A DNA stretch of 64,000 nt from Candidatus Arcticimaribacter sp. (GTDB lineage Bacteria; Bacteroidota; Bacteroidia; Flavobacteriales; Flavobacteriaceae): positions 60,539 through 124,538 of the forward strand of contig PAOB01000006.1 of NCBI GenBank assembly GCA_002708445.1. The letters run 5' to 3'. A program made the position numbers and the translations under genes. This document shows positions 44,812-52,181 of this stretch, piece by piece. Within the stretch, counting starts at the first letter, position 1. Every line of letters starts with the position of its first letter. The notes beneath the pieces are model-generated. The model was not told the DNA's origin. It worked only from the letters and a program-made list of their open reading frames with translations, and searched no databases.

Positions 44812-45582
44812 CTATTTTCCTTTATTTTTTTTGAGTACTTCTTGTGCTAAACTGAGGTAATTCTGGGCTCCTTTACTTGTTGCGTCATACTGGATAATAT
44901 TTTCTCCAAAACTAGGTGCTTCACTGAGTCTAATGTTTCTTTGAATGATTGTCTTGAAAACCATTTTCCCAAAGTGTTTTTTAACTTCTTCTACCACTTG
45001 ATTGGATAAACGAAGTCGAGAGTCATACATCGTTAACAACAGACCTTCAATGTCAAGATTTTTATTATGGATTTTTTGAACACTTTTTATGGTGTTTAAA
45101 AGTTTCCCCAAACCTTCTAAGGCAAAGTATTCACACTGAATGGGAATCAAAACAGAGTCGGCAGCAGAAAGAGCATTTAAAGTAATCAATCCTAAAGAGG
45201 GAGCACAATCAATAAAAATGTAATCGTATTGATCTCTTACGCTTTCAATTGCTTTGAGAAGCATGTACTCTCGTTCATGTTTGTCTACTAATTCAATTTC
45301 AATAGCGACCAAATCGATGTGAGAGGGAATTAAATCTAGATTTGGAGATTCAGTTCTGATGATAGTCTCCTCAACTTTAGCAGTGTGTTCGAGTAACTCA
45401 TAGGTGCCTTTTTTTTGTTTTTCAACATCAATTCCGATCCCGGATGTGGCATTTGCCTGAGGATCGGCATCAATTAAAAGCACTTTTTTTTCAAGCACAC
45501 CTAAGGCTGCAGCAATATTTACCGATGTGGTCGTTTTACCAACTCCACCTTTCTGATTTGCTATTGCTATGACTTTACTCAT
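44812..45582 (-). CDS. parA: chromosome partitioning ATPase ParA (Soj)
   Basis: A 256-residue deviant Walker ATPase. It starts MSKVIAIANQKGGVGKTTTS (deviant Walker A, KGGVGKT). The Walker B region is DYIFIDCAPSLGLITLNAL, and the RLRLSNQVVEEV and IIQRNIRLSEAPSFG boxes are as in Soj. It has no N-terminal helix-turn-helix, so it is chromosomal type. It is the first gene of the parA-parB-DUF5683-dapB-lepB-wbqC run; an AT-rich 71-base gap upstream probably holds the promoter, but no clean TAnnTTTG box is visible. Confidence 0.95.
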   Translation of the reverse strand: MSKVIAIANQKGGVGKTTTSVNIAAALGVLEKKVLLIDADPQANATSGIGIDVEKQKKGTYELLEHTAKVEETIIRTESPNLDLIPSHIDLVAIEIELVDKHEREYMLLKAIESVRDQYDYIFIDCAPSLGLITLNALSAADSVLIPIQCEYFALEGLGKLLNTIKSVQKIHNKNLDIEGLLLTMYDSRLRLSNQVVEEVKKHFGKMVFKTIIQRNIRLSEAPSFGENIIQYDATSKGAQNYLSLAQEVLKKNKGK

Positions 45583-45653
45583 GTTCGACTATTTAAGAGT
45601 TTAAAAATACAATTATTTATTACTATCTGAAAGTAAATTTTCAAGTCAAAATT

Positions 45654-45983
45654 TCACTTTTCTTCATCAACAGAGGAAGTGTCGATTAGAAAAATTTTTT
45701 CATTTTCTTTTTTGTGACCATAATATTCTCTGGCAAAACGTTCTAGGCTATCTATGTCTTCAAGTTGATTAATCATTTTTTGATCTCTATTGATTGCTTT
45801 TTTTAATTTTTCCTTTTGATGCTCTAATTTTTCAATTTCCAAATTCAATTCTCTTTGGGTCATCCAGGAGTTAGCATCCAGAAATAGAATCCAAATGATA
45901 AATAGAAACGCAATTGCAATGTAGGACAATGCATAGGTTTTATTTTTTCTTCCAAGAAAATTTAAAAACTCTTTAAAAGGCAT
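45654..45983 (-). CDS. septum formation initiator family protein (DivIC/FtsB-like)
   Basis: A 109-residue bitopic membrane protein: a short cytoplasmic N-terminus, one membrane helix (about 19-35, LSYIAIAFLFIIWILFL), then a periplasmic coiled coil (about 45-80, ELNLEIEKLEHQKEKLKKAI) and a C-terminal DSLERFAREYYGHKKENEKIF motif. This is the standard layout of the FtsB/DivIC family of division proteins, which build the FtsQLB complex. It follows the cytochrome c gene by two bases on the same strand. The family assignment is firm; the division role is inferred. Confidence 0.85.
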   Translation of the reverse strand: MPFKEFLNFLGRKNKTYALSYIAIAFLFIIWILFLDANSWMTQRELNLEIEKLEHQKEKLKKAINRDQKMINQLEDIDSLERFAREYYGHKKENEKIFLIDTSSVDEEK

Positions 45984-45985
45984 AC

Positions 45986-46390
45986 TTATTTTTTTTGAAC
46001 TTCGGCAACCTGAGTAATACTTATTTGTTCTTTTGCTTTGTTACCCCAGCTATTTAATATGTAATTCATTACATCAGCAACCTCTTCATCATCAAGACCT
46101 TGTTGGGACATTATTCCATCGTATTCTATTCCGTTTACTGTTATTTTACCTCGCTGACCATATTTAATTCCACGAATACTTGCCTCGATATTGTTTTGCA
46201 GATAATCAGACTTTGCGAGTGGTGGAAACGTTCCCAAAACTCCTTTTCCGTTGTCTATATGACATTGGACACAAAAATCTTGATAAATTTCCTTTCCATC
46301 AGAAATACTTTTTTTTAGTGTTTTTTGAGGTTGTACATAACTTAGGAACCCGAATAAACTGATGCAATAGATGTAAAATAAATTTTTCAT
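45986..46390 (-). CDS. c-type cytochrome
   Basis: A 134-residue exported monoheme cytochrome c. The signal peptide (about 1-20) is followed by the heme-binding DFCVQCHIDNGKGV (CxxCH, about 39-52). A methionine ligand in GIMSQQGLDDEEVADVMNYIL (about 94-96 for the likely Met) completes the heme environment. It lies seven bases after the stop of the sugar dehydrogenase gene, so it is probably its electron acceptor. It shares the transcript with the DivIC-like gene. Confidence 0.88.
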   Translation of the reverse strand: MKNLFYIYCISLFGFLSYVQPQKTLKKSISDGKEIYQDFCVQCHIDNGKGVLGTFPPLAKSDYLQNNIEASIRGIKYGQRGKITVNGIEYDGIMSQQGLDDEEVADVMNYILNSWGNKAKEQISITQVAEVQKK

Positions 46391-46397
46391 AACAAAA

Positions 46398-47528
46398 TTA
46401 GTTCAGGGGTGGCTTAGGAATAATTTTTAATATACCTTTTCCCTCAACGCCGATGTAAATTAAACCATCGGGACCTTGTTTTACATCGCGTATTCGTCCA
46501 ATTCCTTCTAAGACTTTGTGACGCTCTCTAACTTTGTTGTTCTCAATTAATAGAAGTTCAAGATATTCAAATTTCAATGAGCCTACTAGGAGATTATCTT
46601 TCCATTTTGGATAATTTTCAGATGTTGAAAATACCATACCCGATGGTGCAATTGAGGGTACCCAATAATAGAATGGTTGTTCAAGACCAGGGAGATCTCG
46701 ATCGCTGGTTATTGGAGTACCACTGTAATTGATGCCATAGGTTATTTTGGGCCATCCATAGTTTTTTCCTGCACCAATGATGTTGATTTCATCTCCACCT
46801 CTTGGGCCGTGTTCATGTACCCAAATCTTACCAGTTTTGGGATGTTTTAACATTCCTTGAGGATTGCGGTGACCGAAAGAGTAAATCGCTTTTTTGCTTC
46901 CTTCTTCATTGTAAAAGGGGTTGTCTTTCGGAATACTTCCATCAAGATTGAGTCTGTAAATCTTTCCACCATCTCGAGTAATGTCTTGGGGGTTGACTTC
47001 TCTGTTGCCTCGGTCTCCGATAGAAAAATAAATGTATCCTTTATCGTCAAAGGCTATTCGAGAACCCCAATGTTGTCCTTTTTTTGAGTTTTCCTTTCCC
47101 TTGTACAATTGTTTTAGATTTGTGAGCTTGTCAGCTTCTAACTTTGCAGAATACAAAGCTGTATGCCCACCAGATCCCTCACCATCAGAAGAACCTGCTG
47201 TAAAAAAGATGAGTTTTGAAGTTTCAAAATCTGGAGCAGTAGCAACATCTAAAAGTCCACCTTGTCCGCGTGCATAAATTTCTGGAAGGCCTGAAACCTC
47301 TGTTTTTTTTCCTTCAAAAACCCTGTAAAGAATACCTGATTTCTCGGTTACTAAAATTTCATCTTTAGAAATGAAAGCCATTCCCCAAGGGATGTCGATA
47401 CCGTTTATAACAGTTTCGGTGATGTAATTTGGACTCTGTTCGTTTTGAATTATTGGACCATGCTTTTGAGCACAACTTGAAATAAAGAATAGAGTACATA
47501 TTAGGTTTAGGGAAAGAATTTTTTTCAT
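46398..47528 (-). CDS. PQQ-dependent sugar (aldose/sorbosone) dehydrogenase, lipoprotein
   Basis: A 376-residue lipoprotein (leader ending FISSCAQ, Cys about 19) with the six-bladed beta-propeller of soluble glucose/aldose dehydrogenases. Signatures: NGIDIPWGMAFISKDEILVT, GQGGLLDVATAPDF, HWGSRIAFDDKGYIYFSIGD (PQQ/Ca site), GHRNPQGMLKHPKTG and HEHGPRGGDEINII. It probably oxidises aldoses in the periplasm and passes electrons to the adjacent cytochrome c. No PQQ biosynthesis gene is in the window, so PQQ must be made elsewhere or imported. Confidence 0.88.
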   Translation of the reverse strand: MKKILSLNLICTLFFISSCAQKHGPIIQNEQSPNYITETVINGIDIPWGMAFISKDEILVTEKSGILYRVFEGKKTEVSGLPEIYARGQGGLLDVATAPDFETSKLIFFTAGSSDGEGSGGHTALYSAKLEADKLTNLKQLYKGKENSKKGQHWGSRIAFDDKGYIYFSIGDRGNREVNPQDITRDGGKIYRLNLDGSIPKDNPFYNEEGSKKAIYSFGHRNPQGMLKHPKTGKIWVHEHGPRGGDEINIIGAGKNYGWPKITYGINYSGTPITSDRDLPGLEQPFYYWVPSIAPSGMVFSTSENYPKWKDNLLVGSLKFEYLELLLIENNKVRERHKVLEGIGRIRDVKQGPDGLIYIGVEGKGILKIIPKPPLN

Positions 47529-47732
47529 GCTACTGATTTTATCTTAAAAATACAAATAAAAGGAAGATTTACAAGATGAGTTGGTTCAAAAATTGAAATC
47601 CAAATAATTTAAAAAAGGATGCTTTTGTTAATGCATCAAATTTTGGGGGGGCTCTACTCTTTACTTTTTATTGATTTGTAATTCACATTTTAATTCAAAT
47701 TAAAAGTTGATTGTTTTATTTTGTGTAGGGCT

Positions 47733-47763
47733 AAAAAAAAAAGAGGAACTGAGTAGTTCCTCT
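47733..47763 (-). terminator. rho-independent terminator of the proline tRNA transcript
   Basis: On the minus strand a perfect nine-base-pair stem (AGAGGAACT/AGTTCCTCT, loop ACTC) is followed by a run of ten T. It lies 27 bases beyond the 3' end of tRNA-Pro(GGG), exactly where the leftward tRNA transcript should end. Confidence 0.85.
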
Positions 47764-47789
47764 AAACAAAAACATTAACATGTAATTTG

Positions 47790-47863
47790 TCGGGATGACA
47801 GGATTTGAACCTGCGACCCCACGCCCCCCAGGCGTGTGCGCTACCAGGCTGCGCCACATCCCG
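47790..47863 (-). tRNA. tRNA-Pro (anticodon GGG)
   Basis: A cloverleaf reads cleanly on the minus strand: acceptor CGGGATG/CATCCCG with A at the discriminator, D arm GCGC...GCGC with AGCCTGGTA, anticodon stem CACGC/GCGTG with loop CTGGGGG (anticodon GGG, codon CCC), and T arm GCAGG TTCAAAT CCTGT. The TGG/CGGGAxG start fits proline tRNA. It is the downstream partner of the tRNA-Pro(TGG) gene 36 bases away, on the same transcript. Confidence 0.93.
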
Positions 47864-47899
47864 TTAAATGTGTTAAAGGCTCATAAAATGAGTTTATTG

Positions 47900-47974
47900 T
47901 CGGGGTGGCAGGATTCGAACCTGCGACCTCCTGCTCCCAAAGCAGGCGCGATGACCGGGCTACGCTACACCCCG
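47900..47974 (-). tRNA. tRNA-Pro (anticodon TGG)
   Basis: On the minus strand: acceptor CGGGGTG/CACCCCG plus A, D arm with AGCCCGGTCATCG, anticodon stem CCTGC/GCAGG with loop TTTGGGA (anticodon TGG, codons CCA/CCG, with wobble), and T arm GCAGG TTCGAAT CCTGC. It is the first gene after a strong promoter and lies 36 bases upstream of tRNA-Pro(GGG). The arrangement covers proline codons with two isoacceptors from one transcript. Confidence 0.94.
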
Positions 47975-47988
47975 AAAAATTCGGTATG

Positions 47989-48018
47989 CAAATATAGTAC
48001 TTATCCGCTTTCTGACAA
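47989..48018 (-). promoter_or_regulatory. promoter of the proline tRNA pair (TTG-N19-TATATTTG)
   Basis: On the minus strand a TTG (48016-48018) and TATATTTG (47989-47996) are separated by 19 bases, an ideal match to the Bacteroidota primary-sigma promoter. The -7 box ends 15 bases before the first base of tRNA-Pro(TGG), so the primary transcript has a short 5' leader. Confidence 0.75.
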
Positions 48019-48081
48019 GTAATTTTTCAATCATATCAAACTCTTTTTCACCCAATGATAAACCCTTATTTTTCAAGTTAT

Positions 48082-49749
48082 TTAATTCTCTACACTATTG
48101 AATTTAATGCCTTCTTCGCTAATGTTTAGCTCAAAGTTAGTTTCATCATCAGATACTTTAATTTGAAAATGATCATCATCATTCATCATTTTTTTATCAT
48201 CAGAAACACAATCCTGGCAAATTAATTTTCCATTATTCATTTTCCATAGATGTCCAGCAATTTTTTTCCTGGAATAGTTTTGATCATTTTTTATTCTTCT
48301 TTGCATGTAAGGACCAAATTCATAATCGATAAAAATGTATTGTCCATTCGATACACTTAAATTCAATTTCACCTTTTGTTCATTTCTACTTTCTGTTACT
48401 GAAGTGATCCATTTATCATCTAATAAAAGATTTTTGTTGAAGTACTCATGCTGGTAGTCAATCTTATTTGCATTATTTCTTGCTCTCTTTTGACTGAAGC
48501 CTTTAGCTTCTTTTTCTATTTTTAATTCTGTTGTCTGATCAGTACTTTCGGAAATGTTTAGACGTAGGTCGTCATTGAGTAATTTTAATTCATCTTGATC
48601 ATTGTAAATTAAATGAGTTGAATTGAAAATCAAAATTTCATTATCATACTCAACTCTATTCATACTTACCTTTACCGTATCTTCAAGCTTGATGTCAATT
48701 CGCTCAGTGTGAGAATTCTTTGCGGTAAATGCTTTTGATCTGAATTCATTAGCTACTGTGAATGCAATTGTTAGCAGTGTAGTCATCCAAATAACACCTA
48801 AAGTGTATTTGGTAGTATTACTCATTAGTTTACTTTTTGAAGTGAGCATTCTAAGTCCAAGAGTAAAAATAAAGACAAAAGGAATACCAACTCCTAGAAA
48901 TGTCAATATGGAGAACCCCCAAAGCGGTAAGCTAGAATTTATTGATAGAAATAAAAGTTCATGCGGGAGCTCCATTGAGCTTATGAAACCGAATATCGCT
49001 AAGCTAAAGAGTAAGCAAATCAGAACAATACTTGATATGAATATCATAAAAAAACCGATTATGTTGGTAAAAATCTTTATTAATATCTGAGCTATCTTTT
49101 CAAGTACCTCTGAAAATTTTACAGAATTATTTTTTAAAGAATCTACCGTTTTAGAATAATCTGCGTTTTTTACTTTGTCAGTCACATCCTCTAAACCTTC
49201 TTTGATTTTTTTTTCGATATTGGAGATGTTAACAGGTTTCCCTTTCATTCTTAATTTCTCTGCGGTAGTATTCGCCTCCGGTACAATTGCCCAAAGTAAA
49301 ATGTAAATGAATATTATTCCACCGACAGATGAAAGTATGAGTAGTATGATTATTAATCGTATCCAGACTCGCTCAATTCCAAAAAAATGTCCAAGACCAC
49401 TTGCAACCCCACCAATAATTCTATTTTCTGAATCTCGATACAGTTTTTTTTGAGATTCTGATTTAGAATTTTCTTCCACAAAATCCTCATCAGCGATATC
49501 TTCCGGAGTTCCCAGGGTTTCAATAACGTCTTTTACATTTTGCTCTGAGATTACATATCCTTCTCTAACTGTGTATTGTGAAAATAATTCAGCGATACGT
49601 ACTTCGATGTCTTCAAGAATTTCTTGTTTACCTTCGGTTTTGGAAAAGCTTTTTTCTAATTTGTTTAGATAGTTTTTTAGTAGATCATAAGCGTCACTAT
49701 CAATATGAAATAAAATATGTGCGAGATGAATTGTTACAGTTGTGTTCAT
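48082..49749 (-). CDS. PspC domain-containing membrane protein
   Basis: A 555-residue protein with an N-terminal region (about 1-95, NYLNKLEKSFSKTEGKQEIL) typical of PadR-linked PspC proteins. A PspC domain follows (about 103-165, RDSENRIIGGVASGLGHFFG, then the membrane helix IRLIIILLILSSVGGIIFIY). After it come four or five further membrane helices (about 225-345) and an extracytoplasmic beta-rich C-terminus. PspC family members respond to inner-membrane stress. The gene is downstream of the padR gene (three bases apart) and probably shares its promoter, so repression by PadR would control it. Confidence 0.87.
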   Translation of the reverse strand: MNTTVTIHLAHILFHIDSDAYDLLKNYLNKLEKSFSKTEGKQEILEDIEVRIAELFSQYTVREGYVISEQNVKDVIETLGTPEDIADEDFVEENSKSESQKKLYRDSENRIIGGVASGLGHFFGIERVWIRLIIILLILSSVGGIIFIYILLWAIVPEANTTAEKLRMKGKPVNISNIEKKIKEGLEDVTDKVKNADYSKTVDSLKNNSVKFSEVLEKIAQILIKIFTNIIGFFMIFISSIVLICLLFSLAIFGFISSMELPHELLFLSINSSLPLWGFSILTFLGVGIPFVFIFTLGLRMLTSKSKLMSNTTKYTLGVIWMTTLLTIAFTVANEFRSKAFTAKNSHTERIDIKLEDTVKVSMNRVEYDNEILIFNSTHLIYNDQDELKLLNDDLRLNISESTDQTTELKIEKEAKGFSQKRARNNANKIDYQHEYFNKNLLLDDKWITSVTESRNEQKVKLNLSVSNGQYIFIDYEFGPYMQRRIKNDQNYSRKKIAGHLWKMNNGKLICQDCVSDDKKMMNDDDHFQIKVSDDETNFELNISEEGIKFNSVEN

Positions 49750-49752
49750 TAT

Positions 49753-50082
49753 TTAAGAATTTTTGGTTAGTGATGTAACTGCTTTATTTAGATCACTCCA
49801 TGAGGAGTGAAGTTCTTTTAGAAATTGTTTTCCCTCTTCTGTGATGGAATAATATTTTCTGGGAGGACCAGAGGTTGACTCCTCCCATCGGTATTCTAAT
49901 AACCCCCCATTTTTTAATCTTGTAAGAAGTGGGTACAAGGTTCCTTCAACGACCAATAATTTTGACTTTTTTAAGGTTTCTATTATTTCGAATGCATATT
50001 TGTCCTTGGAGCTAAGTATTTTGAGGATACAAAATTCTAAAATACCTTTTCGCATTTGTGCTTTGGTGTTTTCAATTTTCAT
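49753..50082 (-). CDS. PadR family transcriptional regulator
   Basis: A 109-residue winged-helix regulator of the short PadR type. The sequence starts with KAQMRKGILEFCILKILSS, the helix-turn-helix covers YAFEIIETLKKSKLLVVEGT and LYPLLTRLKNGGLL, and the wing is ESTSGPPRKYYSITEEGKQF. The C-terminal helix is short, as in PadR subfamily 2. The gene lies three bases before pspC with a shared promoter carrying two palindromes, which suggests autoregulation of the two-gene unit. The ligand is not known; PadR sensors often respond to phenolics or drugs. Confidence 0.9.
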   Translation of the reverse strand: MKIENTKAQMRKGILEFCILKILSSKDKYAFEIIETLKKSKLLVVEGTLYPLLTRLKNGGLLEYRWEESTSGPPRKYYSITEEGKQFLKELHSSWSDLNKAVTSLTKNS

Positions 50083-50124
50083 AGTTTTTTATGTTTATCA
50101 TTCATAGAATTAAGTTTAGCAAAG

Positions 50125-50134
50125 TAGTATACTA
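50125..50134. promoter_or_regulatory. palindrome TAGTATACTA at the padR transcription start
   Basis: A perfect ten-base palindrome just downstream of the padR -7 box, at the expected transcription start. Its location is right for an operator bound by PadR itself. It is inferred from position and symmetry; the protein-DNA contact is untested. Confidence 0.5.
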
Positions 50135-50136
50135 TG

Positions 50137-50168
50137 CAAATATATATCTTTTATATGGTATTATGCAA
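50137..50168 (-). promoter_or_regulatory. promoter of padR-pspC (TTG-N21-TATATTTG)
   Basis: On the minus strand, TTG (50166-50168) and TATATTTG (50137-50144) are separated by 21 bases, within the usual spacing. A palindrome sits at each end: TAGTATACTA near the start and GGTATT-N4-AATACC over the TTG element. Confidence 0.7.
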
Positions 50169-50172
50169 TACC
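50157..50172. promoter_or_regulatory. inverted repeat GGTATT-N4-AATACC over the -33 element
   Basis: A perfect six-base inverted repeat with four bases between the arms, covering the TTG of the padR promoter. A repressor bound here would block RNA polymerase. It differs from TAGTATACTA only partly in sequence, so whether the same protein binds both is open. Confidence 0.4.
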
Positions 50173-50247
50173 CACTAGTAATTTTAACATTTTTTAAACA
50201 TGTTTTTTAAAAATTCCAGACTAATTTGAGCAAAAATTTAATAGAGT

Positions 50248-50430
50248 ATGACCAACTATCAGTATTGTATTTTGGTTTTAAAGAAAGTAAGTTTTGATTC
50301 CAATTTATTTTTCAAGGAGTATTGGAAAGCAACAAAAGTTCTTGATGTTGAAGATCTTGAAAAACTAGAAAATTGGTGTCGTATTTTCGTAGCTCAATCC
50401 CCTCATCTTCAATCTGAAATATCGTTTTAA
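50248..50430 (+). CDS. small conserved flavobacterial protein (60 residues)
   Basis: A 60-residue protein: NYQYCILVLKKVSFDSNLFF, then KEYWKATKVLDVEDLEKLEN and a Trp-Cys-containing end. I recall similar small proteins ('...LEKVSFD..LF.KE..K....L...E...L..W') in flavobacterial genomes, often next to a LysR/OxyR gene. It is soluble, with no signal or membrane helix. Its TAA shares the palindromic TTAA with the end of the convergent oxyR gene, four bases of overlap. Function unknown. Confidence 0.6.
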   Translation: MTNYQYCILVLKKVSFDSNLFFKEYWKATKVLDVEDLEKLENWCRIFVAQSPHLQSEISF

Positions 50431-51356
50431 GGAACGATGATTTGAACATCTTCAAAGGTTATTGCACCGCGAACTACACCGCTTATGCTATCTTTGACAG
50501 CATCGATGATTTGTAGTTTTAATTGACTTTTAGGGTAGATAATACTTATTTCTCTTGCAGGAGAGGGTACAGGAAAGTTTCTGATATTTTTAGAATTTTT
50601 TTCAGATAAATTCATTGAATTTAAATAGGGTATCAAGGTCATTCCCAAACCTTCATTGGCTAAATTCACAAGGGTTTCAAAACTCCCACTTTTGAGGTTG
50701 AATTGCTTGTTAAGTCCACTTTTTGTTAATGCGCACATCGATAGAACTTGATTTTTGAAGCAGTGACCATCTTCTAATAAAAGAACATTTTCATTTTCAA
50801 TATCATCAACACTAATTTTTTCACTTTTGGACAGTCTGTGTCCTTGTGGGATATATGCCACAAAAGGTTCGTAATACAACGGACGCTCAATGATGGTTTC
50901 GTGTTTCAGTGGGGTAGATGCAATTCCAGCGTCTAGTTTTCCTTCTGCTAATCGCTCTATAATACTTTCAGTTGTAAGTTCTTCTATTTTTAAGTTAACT
51001 TTGGGGTAGCTCTTTAGGAATGTATTTAAAAACATAGGGAGCAAAGTTGGCATAACGGTTGGGATAATTCCAAGTGTAAAGCCACCTCCTATAAATCCTT
51101 TTTCTTGAGCAACTACATCTTCCATTCGTTTTGATTCCGATATGATTTTTCGAGCTTGTACGAGGATTTCTGATCCTACTTTGGTTAATCGTATGGGTTT
51201 CTTTGATCTGTTAAAGATTTGAACTCCAAATTCTTCTTCTAGTTTTTGTATTTGCATACTCAAAGTAGGTTGTGTTACAAATGATTTTTCGGCAGCTACA
51301 GTAAAGTTTCCAGCCTCTGCAACTGCAATCATGTATTTAAGTTGGGTAAGTGTCAT
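50427..51356 (-). CDS. oxyR: LysR-family hydrogen-peroxide sensor OxyR
   Basis: A 309-residue LysR regulator. The helix-turn-helix is FTVAAEKSFVTQPTLSMQIQ (about 18-37), followed by the linker and substrate-binding domain. The redox cysteines are at C199 and C208 in LLEDGHCFKNQVLSMC, the same numbers as in E. coli OxyR, so peroxide sensing by disulfide formation is likely. No catalase or peroxiredoxin gene is adjacent; the nearby plausible target is sodC at 55 kb. The gene has a TATATTTG element and an inverted repeat upstream. Confidence 0.92.
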   Translation of the reverse strand: MTLTQLKYMIAVAEAGNFTVAAEKSFVTQPTLSMQIQKLEEEFGVQIFNRSKKPIRLTKVGSEILVQARKIISESKRMEDVVAQEKGFIGGGFTLGIIPTVMPTLLPMFLNTFLKSYPKVNLKIEELTTESIIERLAEGKLDAGIASTPLKHETIIERPLYYEPFVAYIPQGHRLSKSEKISVDDIENENVLLLEDGHCFKNQVLSMCALTKSGLNKQFNLKSGSFETLVNLANEGLGMTLIPYLNSMNLSEKNSKNIRNFPVPSPAREISIIYPKSQLKLQIIDAVKDSISGVVRGAITFEDVQIIVP

Positions 51357-51361
51357 TATTT

Positions 51362-51376
51362 AATAATCTTATTATT
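51362..51376. promoter_or_regulatory. inverted repeat AATAAT-N3-ATTATT upstream of oxyR
   Basis: A perfect six-base inverted repeat around three bases, just downstream of the oxyR -7 box. It could be an autoregulatory site, but AT-rich sequence makes such repeats common by chance. Confidence 0.25.
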
Positions 51377-51379
51377 TTT

Positions 51380-51387
51380 CAAATATA
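51380..51387 (-). promoter_or_regulatory. -7 promoter element (TATATTTG) for oxyR
   Basis: An exact TAnnTTTG match 23 bases upstream of the oxyR ATG on the minus strand. No TTG is seen at the usual -33 spacing. Confidence 0.45.
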
Positions 51388-51403
51388 ATAATAATATCTT
51401 ATA

Positions 51404-52096
51404 CTATTTTAAAATCGTAACTTTCATTTTAATATTCCTGATTGGGTTTTCTCTACTATCAATCGGTTGTGAGCAAATTTCATCAACTACATCCATGCCT
51501 TTTATTACCTTTCCAAAAGGAGTAAAGTTTTGATCTAAATGGTATGCCCCTCCTTTTTGTTGTACTATAAAAAATTCATAAGGAGATGCTAGTTTATGAG
51601 GATTCTTCTCCTCACTGCTTGGAATTGACAGTATTCCACGATGGTGTTTATACCCTTTGTCGTTATCCTGAGGTAGTAGGTATCGTCCTATTTTCCTTCT
51701 CTTTAACCAAGTATTTGGATGGTCAGAATTACCACCTTGGATTACAAAATCAGGAACAACTCTGTGAAAAAAAGTATCGTTGAAGTAGCCTAATTTTGTA
51801 AGGTAGATGAAATTTGCTCGATGATAGGGCGTATTTTCAAAAAGAATTAGATCAATATCTCCAAAATTTGTACTAATTCTAACTTTATTTTCCTTGTTTT
51901 TTTGCTGGTAATCAAATAAAAATGGGATAGCTGTTTTTTCATCTAAAAAAAGTAATGGCTCTTCTAAAAGAATTTTCTTTTTTACAATTTTCTTTTTGGG
52001 TTCAACTTTTTTTTCAATAGTTTTTATTTTCTTTGGTGCTTCATTACAGCCCACAACATTAAACATTACAACAATAAAAAGGATCTTTTTTTTCAT
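51404..52096 (-). CDS. cyclophilin-type peptidyl-prolyl isomerase lipoprotein
   Basis: A 230-residue lipoprotein (VVMFNVVGC lipobox, Cys 17), Lys-rich after the lipid site, with a cyclophilin domain (about 70-230): FHRVVPDFVIQGGNSD, HHRGILSIP, SPYEFFIVQQKG and FGKVIKGMDVVDEICSQP. An insertion after QGGNSD (HPNTWLKRRKIGRYLLPQDN) replaces the usual GTG turn, as in some Bacteroidota cyclophilins. It is the third prolyl isomerase in this window. The start codon lies only six bases from the divergent ATG at 52103 that would open the complete CoA pyrophosphatase. Confidence 0.85.
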   Translation of the reverse strand: MKKKILFIVVMFNVVGCNEAPKKIKTIEKKVEPKKKIVKKKILLEEPLLFLDEKTAIPFLFDYQQKNKENKVRISTNFGDIDLILFENTPYHRANFIYLTKLGYFNDTFFHRVVPDFVIQGGNSDHPNTWLKRRKIGRYLLPQDNDKGYKHHRGILSIPSSEEKNPHKLASPYEFFIVQQKGGAYHLDQNFTPFGKVIKGMDVVDEICSQPIDSRENPIRNIKMKVTILK

Positions 52097-52102
52097 TTTA
52101 TC

Positions 52103-52181
52103 ATGCTTTTTTCAAAATTTGTATCTCTTCTTCCAAAAGTAATCGATTTACCTTTACCAGGAATTGAAGCCCAAAAAAAAA
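52103..52181 (+). pseudogene. out-of-frame N-terminus of the CoA pyrophosphatase
   Basis: An ATG at 52103 opens MLFSKFVSLLPKVIDLPLPG followed by IEAQKK, which matches the conserved N-terminal segment of flavobacterial CoA pyrophosphatases ('LPG.EA..KMAP'). It runs into ten A (52173-52182 region), and one A too many puts it out of frame with the MAPLFRIQEL that follows. With nine A the two halves would join as one protein. Confidence 0.65.

Noticed and set aside
47795..48022. A plus-strand ORF beginning MTGFEPATPRPPGV that looks like a small protein
   Set aside because: It is the antisense reading of the two proline tRNA genes, a well-known annotation artefact.
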